DNA from: Accumulibacter sp.
GTDB lineage: Bacteria > Pseudomonadota > Gammaproteobacteria > Burkholderiales > Rhodocyclaceae
Assembly (NCBI GenBank): GCA_031274075.1
Contig: JAISQQ010000243.1
Coordinates: forward strand, 1 to 16,912
Direction: 5' to 3'
Length of the DNA: 16,912 nt
The notes beneath the pieces are model-generated. The model was given only the letters and a program-made list of their open reading frames with translations, was not told the DNA's origin and searched no databases. Positions 7,129 through 13,773 of the stretch are shown piece after piece. The position numbers and the translations under genes were made by a program. Each line of letters begins with the position of its first letter. Position 1 is the first letter of the stretch.

Positions 7129-8096
7129 CGGGAAGCTCCTCGCGCAAACCAAGGCTCTTTCCGAAGGCTTCTTGTCCGGCGTGGCCTTTATCAATCAAGG
7201 CGCCGACTTCTTCACCGACAAGGGCGTCGCCGCCGCGATCCAGCCACAGGCCGCGCGTACCGGCGTCAGCGCCTTTGCCGCGCTGGGCGGCGGCAAATTG
7301 CGCCACGACAGCGGCTCGCATGTCGACGTCAGCGGCTACAATCTGGTCTTCGGTATCTCCTCGACCCTGGCCGTGCAGGGCGGACTGACGCTGGGCGCGT
7401 TCGTCGAGCACGGCGAAGGCGATTACGACAGCTACAACAGCTTCGCCAATGCCAGGGGCCACGGCAAGGGCGACACCGACTACACCGGCGGCGGCGTTCT
7501 CGCGCATCTGGAATTCAACGAGACGGCAAACGGTAACTTTTTTGCCGACGCCTCGGCGCGCGGCGGCAAGGTGGAGGTCGATTTCCGCACCAATGACTTC
7601 GTTTCCGGCTCGGGCGCGAACAGCCACGCCGCCTACGACATCCAATCCACCTACGCCAGCGCCCACGCCGGCCTGGGGTATCGGCTGAAATTGAACGCCA
7701 GCTCCGCCCTGAAACTCTACGCTCAATATCTGTGGAGCCATCAAGGCGGCGACACCGCGCGCCTGACGCGGGACGACCCGTTCCCGGTGAAATTCCGCCC
7801 GGTCGATTCCCAAAGAACCCGTCTGGGCGCGCGATGGGATCATGTCGTCAGCCAGACCACGAGCACCTATTTGGGCGCGGCGTGGGAGCACGAATACGAC
7901 GGCAAGGCAAAAGCCAGCATCGGCGGCTTGGCGGTGGATACGCCCGACCTGAAGGGCGACTCCGGCTTTGTCGAAGCGGGCCTGACGCTGACTCCTTCCG
8001 CCACGCAAGCCCTGACGCTGAACCTGGGCCTGCAAGGCTACGCCGGAAAACGCGAAGGGGTGACCGGAAGTTTGAAGGTGAAATACGCCTTCTAGG

Positions 8097-8118
8097 AATT
8101 CAGTATCAATTCAGTATC
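8097..8118 (+). repeat. 11-bp tandem duplication after the autotransporter stop
   Basis: AATTCAGTATC occurs twice in direct succession, starting 2 bp after the TAG stop. It has no terminator character. The remainder of 8119-8379 holds the first ~95-bp palindromic repeat and nothing else I recognise. Confidence 0.6.
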
Positions 8119-8211
8119 TTTTGAGCGCCGGCGCCAGGAAGGCAGGAGGATGAACCGGAGGCGAGCATCGAGTTTTCCTCCGCGCTTCCTCCACGGCCTT
8201 CGGCTCTTCCC

Positions 8212-8309
8212 CAGCCCGCATAGCTTGGAATGAGCGAAGCGAACCCCAACGCAAAAGCCAATGGACATTCGATACTGGGGTTCGCTTCGCTCACCTCCTA
8301 TGCCGGCTG
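8212..8309 (+). repeat. Palindromic extragenic element, copy 1
   Basis: Core 8231-8293: arms TGAGCGAAGCGAACCCCA and its exact reverse complement around a 27-nt centre (...AAAAGCCAATGGACATTCGAT...). An outer inverted repeat CAGCCCGCATAG / CTATGCCGGCTG (11 of 12) extends it to about 98 bp. The same element, same orientation, lies at ~9226-9316, with the centre almost unchanged, which argues for copying rather than chance palindromes. Confidence 0.75.
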
Positions 8310-8655
8310 CCACGGCAGAAGAACAGCGCGTCCGGCAGTAGGCGGAGGGTTTTGCCAGGCAGTTTTGGGTTTTGTTCTGTCATGATGGAAATATTCGCTT
8401 TGTTTTCAAAACCTTGCGCCCTTTCGCGGTGATGCGGTATTTCTGAAGGCGGCTATTCGGTTTTTCGGGAAGCGTGTATTCGATCGTTTCATCGAGAAGC
8501 ATGAGCGGAATCAACCGGTTCAAACGGCCGGACGCCTTGGAAAGCTTCAGTTCTTTGACCAGATTCCCCCGGGGAAAGCACGTCCCTGGCAAGCAATTGA
8601 AGAATTCGGTGTTCGAGTGACTCTTGCCCCGACGCTGCTTTTGACGCGATCTCTG

Positions 8656-9004
8656 AGAACCTGTTCACGATCTTCTCTTGAACGTAAAGTCGACCGGTGT
8701 GCGTGAAAACAGTGACGGTTCGGTAGGGCGGGAAAGCGCAGCGCCTTACCAACGATCCTTTTCACGGCGCAACGCGCCGCACGATTCAAAGGCCGCAGAA
8801 TACGATAAGCGGCGGCGGCGCCGCCGGAGAGAACGACCGGCGGGAGGCGCTGCGCTTTCCCGCCCTACGGTGTGCGCCAACGGTTTTGTGCCAACACCCA
8901 AGCGGGCCGGAGACCCGTGCCCCAGGAAAATCGCCACGATGCCAACGACGCCACATAGTGCAATGGCCCTGTCGCGTTCCCAGAAAAGATCGTGAACAGG
9001 TTCT
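8656..9004. mobile_element. 349-bp non-autonomous IS-like element with perfect 19-bp inverted ends
   Basis: Ends are AGAACCTGTTCACGATCTT at 8656-8674 and its exact reverse complement at 8986-9004, with weaker similarity for ~10 bp further in. It sits inside the COG2865 pseudogene, whose homology stops and resumes exactly at the two ends. No transposase ORF; the right part is plain sequence that could be a relic of a deleted IS. No clear target duplication (CTG on the left, GAA on the right). The MITE at 8724-8867 is inserted within it. Family not determined; IS5-like ends are a possibility only. Confidence 0.65.
8724..8867 (-). mobile_element. MITE-like element, copy 2 (TAGGGCGGG family)
   Basis: 144 bp, bounded by TA, with terminal inverted repeats identical over the first 22 bp. 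Its reverse complement matches copy 1 (3609-3751) across the whole length, including the interior CCTTTGAATCGTGCGGCGCG. It lies inside the 349-bp IS-like element, so it moved after that element or was carried with it. Confidence 0.75.
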
Positions 9005-9225
9005 GAAGTGGCTTCTTCACGGAAGCCCTCCGAGAACTTGAACGTGACCACCAGAAAACTTGGCGTCAGCTCGAAAATGGAGGGGGCGTAAACCCGCAGG
9101 ATGCGCGTCATGCCGGAGCCAAGACTTTCCACCAGTTCCACGTCGCGGAACACCCGCATCAATACCCGGTTCCTTGGCATGGATCGACAGTGGAAAAAAT
9201 CCTCGCGGGAAAGGCCGGGCACAAG

Positions 9226-9316
9226 CCCGTATAAGTTGAGATGAGCGAAACGAACCCCAACGTAAAAGCCAATGGACATTCGATGCTGGGGTTCGCTTCG
9301 CTCACCCCAGCCTATG
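9226..9316 (+). repeat. Palindromic extragenic element, copy 2
   Basis: Core 9242-9304 is 63 bp, the same length as in copy 1, with one mismatch in the stem (GAAACGAACCCC versus GAAGCGAACCCC) and nearly the same centre (AAAAGCCAATGGACATTCGAT). Outer bases resemble copy 1 less well. It marks the right-hand breakpoint of the COG2865 remnant. Confidence 0.7.
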
Positions 9317-9320
9317 CTTT

Positions 9321-9348
9321 CTGTCTTCCGTCCTCTGTCTTCTGTCCC
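9321..9348 (+). repeat. Heptamer array at the 3' end of corA
   Basis: Four heptamers, CTGTCTT CCGTCCT CTGTCTT CTGTCCC, variants of the CTGTCCT unit found at 10931-11028. The array ends 4 bp before the corA stop codon (minus strand). No hairpin core beside it. Confidence 0.7.
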
Positions 9349-9352
9349 CCGA

Positions 9353-10636
9353 TCATCGCAGCCAGCCCTTCCTGTAGAAGAACCAGAACGGCACCGCCAC
9401 CGAGATCAGCATCAGCAGCAGGGAGAAGGGGTAGCCGTAGCGCCAGTGGATTTCCGGGAACCATTCCTGGAAGTTCATGCCGTAGATGCTGGCGATCAGT
9501 GTCGGTGGCAGCATGGCGACCGAGGCGACCGAGAAGATCTTGATGATCTTGTTCTGGTTGATGTTGATGAAACCGACTGTGGCGTCCATCAGGAAGTTGA
9601 TCTTGCCGAACAGGAAGGAGGTATGGCCGTCGAGCGATTCGATGTCGCGCAGGATTTGCCGCGCGTCGTCGATCTGGGCGGGCGACAGCGATTTGCCGCG
9701 CACCAGGAAGGAGACGGCGCGGCGCGTGTCGTGCACGTTGCGCCGGATGCGTCCGTTCAAATCCTCTTCGCGGGCGATGTCGGCCAGGATCTTGGCCGCC
9801 TCGTCGTCGGTTATCTCGGTGCCGAGCACGTGCCGGCTGACGTCTTCGAGCGCGGCATAAACGTCTTCCAGCGCGTCGGCGGAATACTCGGCGTCGGCGG
9901 CGTACAGGTCGAGCAGCACGTCCTTGCCGTCGGTCACGTAGCCCGGCTGGGTGCGTGCGCGCAGGCGCTGCAGGCGGAAGATCGGCAGTTCCTCGGTGCG
10001 CACCGAGAACAGCACGTCGTGGTGCAGGATCAGCGCCACCGCCACGTTGCGCGACTCGTCCTTGGTGTCGAGCAGGAAATCGGAGTGCAGATGCACCTCG
10101 CCGTTGTCCTCGACGTAGAAACGCGCGGACGCCTCCAGGTCGGTCAGGCTGCTCGGGTTGGGCAGTTGCACGTCGTAGAAGCGCCCGACCCAGGCGCGGA
10201 TTTCCGGCGTCGGCGCGACCAGGTCGATCCAGATCGGCTTGAGGCATTTCAGGTCGTACGGCGTCGCCACGCGAATCTGGCTCAGGCGTCCGTTGCGCAG
10301 TTCGAAGGCGCTCACCGAGGTCTTCTCGTTGCGCAGATGGCTGTCGCAGAGCAAATCCTCGCGCACTTCGTCGGAGAGAATCTCGAGAATCGCCTCGCCG
10401 CGCTCCTCGCGCACTTCGTGCCAGACGACCAGGCGCTCATCGGGCTCGAGCGCCTCGATGGCGCGCGCGACCTCGTCCAGTGGCTCCTTGTCCAGCAAGG
10501 CGCGCAATTCGGCAAAATACCGGGTGCGCGCGTCGTCTTCGACGAGCTCGTCCTGGCGGTCGTCGACGCGCTCCAGCCTGGCGAGCAGTTCGCGCACGGC
10601 CTCCATGAAATCCAGGCTGCTTTTTTCCTCGCTCAT
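9353..10636 (-). CDS. corA: CorA-family Mg2+ channel with MgtE-N-like N-terminal domain
   Basis: Inner-membrane pentameric magnesium (possibly Co/Ni) channel. 427 residues, ~100 longer than E. coli CorA. C-terminus: a long stalk helix (NQNKIIKIFSVASVAMLPPTLIASI), the selectivity signature YGMNF (GMN about 386-388), the acidic/aromatic loop QEWFPEIHWRYGYP, and a second helix ending in FFYRKGWLR. The middle (about residues 110-330) is the usual CorA cytoplasmic funnel (DLKCLKPIWIDLVAPTPEI, VALILHHDVLFSVRT). Residues ~38-105 look like an MgtE intracellular N domain (LDEVARAIEALEPDERLVVW ... LSDEVREDLL), a Mg2+-responsive module in MgtE; in this position it could gate CorA. The start has a weak ribosome site (GAGTCAG). 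Heptamer arrays lie on both sides of the gene. Confidence 0.92.
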   Translation of the reverse strand: MSEEKSSLDFMEAVRELLARLERVDDRQDELVEDDARTRYFAELRALLDKEPLDEVARAIEALEPDERLVVWHEVREERGEAILEILSDEVREDLLCDSHLRNEKTSVSAFELRNGRLSQIRVATPYDLKCLKPIWIDLVAPTPEIRAWVGRFYDVQLPNPSSLTDLEASARFYVEDNGEVHLHSDFLLDTKDESRNVAVALILHHDVLFSVRTEELPIFRLQRLRARTQPGYVTDGKDVLLDLYAADAEYSADALEDVYAALEDVSRHVLGTEITDDEAAKILADIAREEDLNGRIRRNVHDTRRAVSFLVRGKSLSPAQIDDARQILRDIESLDGHTSFLFGKINFLMDATVGFININQNKIIKIFSVASVAMLPPTLIASIYGMNFQEWFPEIHWRYGYPFSLLLMLISVAVPFWFFYRKGWLR

Positions 10637-10656
10637 GGTAAGACTGACTCCGTGTT

Positions 10657-10761
10657 CAGAGGACAGAGGACAGAGGACAGAAGACAGAGGACAGTAATAT
10701 TTGCGGGCGCGAAGCGCCCGGTAACTGAACTGCTACCTGTCACCTGTTACCTGTTACCTGT
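10657..10761 (+). repeat. Composite heptamer-hairpin-heptamer element, copy 2
   Basis: Left array: five heptamers (CAGAGGA x3, CAGAAGA, CAGAGGA; 10657-10691) and CAGTAAT. Core: ATTTGC, hairpin GGGCGC-GAA-GCGCCC (10705-10719), GGTAACTGAACTGC. Right array: TACCTGT CACCTGT TACCTGT TACCTGT (10734-10761). The left unit CAGAGGA is the reverse complement of the CTGTCCT unit in phase-shifted form, so corA is bracketed by the same heptamer in opposite directions. Confidence 0.75.
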
Positions 10762-10847
10762 TCCTGATATCGACCATCAATTGATCGGGAATATCCCCGA
10801 CGGTTGGATCGGAGCGCCGCGCCCGCACGCGGCAAATGCCGGTCGCG

Positions 10848-10856
10848 ATTCTAACA
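10848..10856 (-). promoter_or_regulatory. Possible extended -10 for corA
   Basis: The minus strand reads TGT-TAGAAT, an extended -10 form, about 210 nt before the corA start. No good -35 is seen. If used, the leader would contain the composite repeat at 10657-10761. Weak evidence. Confidence 0.25.
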
Positions 10857-10865
10857 GATACGGTT

Positions 10866-11028
10866 CAGGGATCAGATGTCAGGGATCAGGGATCAGCAAG
10901 TCTTGCGGCGGCTTCGCCGCCGGTAACTGACTGTCCTCTGTCCTCTGTCCTCTGTCCTCTGTCCTCTGTCCTCTGTCCTCTGTCCTCTGTCCCCTGTCCC
11001 CTGTCCCCTGTCCCCTGTCCCCTGTCCT
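10866..11028 (+). repeat. Composite heptamer-hairpin-heptamer element, copy 3
   Basis: Left array CAGGGAT CAGATGT CAGGGAT CAGGGAT CAGCAAG (10866-10900), then TCTTGC, hairpin GGCGGC-TTC-GCCGCC (10907-10921) and GGTAACTGA. Right array of 14 perfect-length heptamers (10931-11028): eight CTGTCCT, five CTGTCCC, one CTGTCCT. The array ends inside the stop codon of the TolC-like gene (TAG at 11027-11029 on the minus strand). Confidence 0.85.
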
Positions 11029-12403
11029 ACGGCCTCGGCCCCAGCATCCGGTTGATCGTTTCCAGGTCGGCCTCGCCCAGTACGCCGGCGGCGGCCTTCA
11101 GCTTCAGTCCTTGCATCAGGGTGTCATAGCGGGCCTGGGTCAGGTCGCGTTGCGAGGCGTAGAGCTGTTGCTCGGCATTCAACACATCGATGTTGATGCG
11201 CAGGCCCAGCCGGTAGCCGACCTGGTTGCCCTGGACCGCGCTGCGTCCCGATTCGACCGCCGAAGCCAGCGCCTCGATCTTCGACAAGCCGTTGGCGATG
11301 CCGGAGAACGCCTGCCGCGCTTCGGTCGCCGCTTGGCGGCGCGCCGCTTCCAGATCGGCCCGCGTCCGGTCGCGGCCGGCGATGGCCTCGGCGACCCGGG
11401 CCTGGGTCGCGCCGCCCGAGAAGAGCGGGATCGTAAGCTGTACGCCGATGACGTTCGAGCGCGACGCCGTCGAATAGTCGACGGGCGTATCCAGGCTGCC
11501 GGACGTATGGCTGCGCCCGTGCGAGGCGACGAGATCGAGGGTCGGCAGGTGTTCGGCGCGGTTCTTGCGCACCGCGGCCTCGGCGGCGGCCAGCGCGGCG
11601 CGCTGGGCGCGCACCAGGGGATGCTTGTCCCGGGCCTGCCCGATCCACTCCCGCGCCTCGTCCGGCCGCGGCGTCGGCGCGATAAACGAGGGACGCAGGA
11701 CGGCCAGCGATTCGGTCAAGGATTCTCCCAAGGATTCCGGCGCGTCGCCGACGATTTTCTCAAGTTCCGCGCGCCGGGTTTCCAGTTCGTTTTGTGCCTC
11801 GACCCGCTGCGCGCGGGCGAGATCGATGCGTGACTTGGCCTCGTGCGTATCGGTGATCGTCGTGGTGCCGTTCTCGAAACCGCGCCGGGCGATGGCGAAC
11901 TGTTCGCTCATGGCGCGGATCTGCGCGTCGGCGACGGCGATACCGTCCTCGGCCGCCAGCACGTCGAAGTAGGCTTGCGCGACGCGCAGGATGAGTTCCT
12001 GCTCGGCCTGGACGAATTGCGCCAGTGCCTGTTCGGCCAGGTGCTCCGCTTCGTCGTAGGCATGGACGTTCTGCAGGCGCAGGAGGGGCTGGGTAAGTTG
12101 CAGTGTCCAGTTCCACGAACGGATGTCGCGGTCTTGCGCGGGGCTGCTCGCGCCGAAGTCGACATCGGAGCGGTTCTGGCTGTTGCCGCCATTGAGGGCG
12201 ATCGTCGGCAGCAGACCGGCGCGGGCTTGCGGGATTCTTTGCCGCACGGCTTCGAGACCGTGCCGCGCCGCTTCAAAGGTCGGGTCCTTGTCCTGCGCCC
12301 GACGATAAATGTCGAGCAGGTCGGCGGCGCGCAGCGGCAGTGAGGGCAGGAGCGCCAGCAGCAGGACGGCCCGCCACGGCATGCGGCGATGGCGCCCGGT
12401 CAC
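11027..12403 (-). CDS. TolC-family outer membrane protein of the type I secretion system
   Basis: Outer-membrane channel-tunnel component; a trimer joins the adaptor and ABC pump into one export duct. 458 residues, normal for TolC/AggA-like proteins. It has a signal peptide (WRAVLLLALLPSLPLRA, cleavage before ADLLDIYRRA), the typical start DLLDIYRRAQDKDPTFEAAR, two OEP repeats (QARAGLLPTIALNGG and KNRAEHLPTLDLVASHGRS), the WTLQLTQPLL and VQLTIPLFSGG strands, and the GYRLGLRINIDVLNAEQQLY motif diagnostic for TolC. The GTG at 12403 overlaps the adaptor stop (GTGA), implying coupling; the ATG at 12382 is an alternative start with the same signal peptide. Last gene of the operon. Confidence 0.92.
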   Translation of the reverse strand: MTGRHRRMPWRAVLLLALLPSLPLRAADLLDIYRRAQDKDPTFEAARHGLEAVRQRIPQARAGLLPTIALNGGNSQNRSDVDFGASSPAQDRDIRSWNWTLQLTQPLLRLQNVHAYDEAEHLAEQALAQFVQAEQELILRVAQAYFDVLAAEDGIAVADAQIRAMSEQFAIARRGFENGTTTITDTHEAKSRIDLARAQRVEAQNELETRRAELEKIVGDAPESLGESLTESLAVLRPSFIAPTPRPDEAREWIGQARDKHPLVRAQRAALAAAEAAVRKNRAEHLPTLDLVASHGRSHTSGSLDTPVDYSTASRSNVIGVQLTIPLFSGGATQARVAEAIAGRDRTRADLEAARRQAATEARQAFSGIANGLSKIEALASAVESGRSAVQGNQVGYRLGLRINIDVLNAEQQLYASQRDLTQARYDTLMQGLKLKAAAGVLGEADLETINRMLGPRP

Positions 12404-13773
12404 CGTTCGCGCCCGCTGTCGTACAGGGTTTTCTGCACCGGCGAGAGCAGGTATTCCATGACCGTGCGCTGGCCTTGATGGATTTCGGCGATGACCTGCA
12501 TGCCGGGAACCAGCTTGAGGGTTTTTCCGCGGGCTTCGAGCACCTGGGATTTCAGGGCGATCAGCGCCTTGTAGGCGAGCTGGGGCGGCGGCCTTTCCAG
12601 TGTTTCCTGTGGCTCCTGGGACGTCGGGCTGCCGCTTTCGCTGGCGTCCGGGCCGACGTGGATGACTTCGCCGTCGAGCAGGCCGTACTTCTGGAACGGA
12701 TACGCCGCCAGTTTGACCTTGACCTCTTGTCGCGGATAGACGAAACCCACGTCGTCGTTGCGGATCATGACTTCGGCCACCAGCGGCTCGTTCTCGGGCA
12801 CCAGGGTCAGCACCACGGTGCCGGGCGAGACCACCGCGCCGATGGTGTGGGTCGCCAGATCCTTGATGATGCCGGCTTGCGATGCCTTGAGTTCGAGCAG
12901 CCCGGATTTGTGTTCGAGCTTGATCTGTTCTTGTTGCAGCCTGCGGTATTGGCCTTCCGCTTCGACCCGCTCGTTCTGCAGCTCGCTGCGGTATTGCGAG
13001 GCGATCTGGCTCAACTGTTTCCCGGCTTGCGCCATCGCTGCGGCCAGGCTGGCGACGGCTTCCTCCTGGGCGCGCAGGTCGCGGGCCTTTTCCAGGTATT
13101 CGCGCTGCTTCTCGCGCACGGTCACTTGCGCCACGTAGCCCTCTTGGCCCATATCGGTGAAGGCGTCCGACTGGGCTTTCAGGAGGGGCGTGATTTCGCG
13201 CAGCTTGGCGAGGATTTCCTTGCCCGATTCGTAATCGCGCCGCGTCTTGCGCAGCCCTTCCCGCGCCTGCCCTTCGGCATCCTCGAAGGCTTGGCGGCGG
13301 TCGCGGTGCTGCGCTTCGACTTTGCGGAAGAGGTCGTCCGTATCGGTGGGGAGGCGTTCGAGCGGCGTTGCCGTGAGTTCCGCCTCGATCCGCCGGAGTT
13401 GCAGCGAACGCAAGGCCAGTTCGGTTTCGAGGGTGTTGCGGTCGGCCTGGGCGATGCGGGTGTCCATGCGGATCAGCACCTGCCCGGCGCGCACGGCCTG
13501 GCCTTCCCTGACCAGGATTTCCTCGACGATGCCGGCGTCGGCCGGCTGCACGATCTTGACGTAGGTTTGCGGCACCAGCCGCCCTTCGGCGCTGGCGATG
13601 ATGTCGAGCTGGCCGAAGAGCGCCCAGAGCAGAAGAGTTGCGAACAGCAGGCAGACGGCGTACAGCACGGCGCGCGGCAAGCGCGCCGGCGGGCTTTCCT
13701 GGATCGACAGGAGACCCGGCGCAAAATCCAATGCCTCCGGAGAAAGCGTCCTGGGAGGCGCGGGCGCGTTCAT
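12400..13773 (-). CDS. HlyD-family type I secretion membrane fusion protein
   Basis: Periplasmic adaptor linking the ABC pump to the TolC-like channel. 457 residues. A short cytoplasmic N-terminus precedes one membrane helix (AVLYAVCLLFATLLLWALFG, about 35-54), then a beta/lipoyl half (QLDIIASAEGRLVPQTYVKI, VQPADAGIVEEILVREGQAV). A long alpha-helical hairpin, rich in Q, E, R and A, spans ~110-300. The second lipoyl half (LELKASQAGIIKDLATHTIG) and the beta-barrel with VKLAAYPFQKYGLLDGEVIH follow. It ends with the HlyD C-terminal signature LVPGMQVIAEIHQGQRTVME and YLLSPVQK. Both ends overlap neighbours by 4 bp (ATGA / GTGA). GGAGAAGG upstream can serve as ribosome site. Confidence 0.95.
   Translation of the reverse strand: MNAPAPPRTLSPEALDFAPGLLSIQESPPARLPRAVLYAVCLLFATLLLWALFGQLDIIASAEGRLVPQTYVKIVQPADAGIVEEILVREGQAVRAGQVLIRMDTRIAQADRNTLETELALRSLQLRRIEAELTATPLERLPTDTDDLFRKVEAQHRDRRQAFEDAEGQAREGLRKTRRDYESGKEILAKLREITPLLKAQSDAFTDMGQEGYVAQVTVREKQREYLEKARDLRAQEEAVASLAAAMAQAGKQLSQIASQYRSELQNERVEAEGQYRRLQQEQIKLEHKSGLLELKASQAGIIKDLATHTIGAVVSPGTVVLTLVPENEPLVAEVMIRNDDVGFVYPRQEVKVKLAAYPFQKYGLLDGEVIHVGPDASESGSPTSQEPQETLERPPPQLAYKALIALKSQVLEARGKTLKLVPGMQVIAEIHQGQRTVMEYLLSPVQKTLYDSGRER

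Larger units (their letters stand above)
5514..8095 (+). pseudogene. Autotransporter (type Va-like) with beta-helix-type passenger, split by one frameshift
   Basis: Surface protein exported by Sec and displayed through its own C-terminal outer-membrane barrel. The ATG at 5514 follows GAAAGAG and opens a signal peptide (core FATLATLALLSAPLARA, cleavage expected before GEISL). The passenger (~residues 35-500) has about twelve degenerate 26-30-residue repeats of form A-x-x-N-x-V-x-I with GG turns, likely beta-solenoid strands. A Gly/Asp/Thr linker (~7054-7128) precedes the translocator (~7129-8095), which has alternating aromatic/hydrophobic strands and ends ...VKYAF, with the C-terminal Phe expected of outer-membrane barrels. 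The frame changes by -1 at about 5967-5971: upstream codons read ...GPGNSA, downstream RRNIVTIDQ, and joining them keeps the repeat spacing. Joined length is ~860 aa. Either a recent knock-out, a phase or recoding event, or a sequencing error. Ligand unknown. Confidence 0.85.
8380..9240 (-). pseudogene. Remnant of COG2865-type protein (AlbA_2/AAA_4, predicted regulator), C-terminal part
   Basis: Only the C-terminal third of a predicted DNA-binding/ATP-binding regulator of the COG2865 type survives. From 9225 leftward: GLVPGLSREDFFHCRSMPRN, then RVLMRVFRDVELVESLGSGM, TRILRVYAPSIFELTPSFLV and VTFKFSEGFREE, a very typical block of this family. The frame is then interrupted by a 349-bp element (8656-9004). 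After it the gene resumes with SEIASKAASGQESLEHRILQ and LLARDVLS, shifts frame in the C4G5 run near 8573-8581, and ends in the winged-helix tail RGNLVKELKLSKASGRL ... EKPNSRLQKYRITAKGRKVL, stop at 8380. The N-terminal ~350 residues are missing; the right-hand breakpoint coincides with the second palindromic element. Clearly inactive. Confidence 0.8.
10637..11026. other. Intergenic region between corA and the secretion operon (no gene)
   Basis: 390 bp made largely of two heptamer-hairpin elements (10657-10761 and 10866-11028). The unrepeated part (10762-10865) carries a possible corA promoter. No ORF with family resemblance; apparent ORFs encode only the repeats (DRGQRTE-like peptides). Confidence 0.75.

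Noticed and set aside
8746..9279. 177-codon minus-strand ORF as a functional gene
   Set aside because: A chimera of a repeat, a gene fragment, an IS-like element and a MITE; reported instead as pseudogene plus elements.
10931..11028. Tandem array considered as a CRISPR
   Set aside because: Contiguous 7-bp units with no spacers; a microsatellite-like array.
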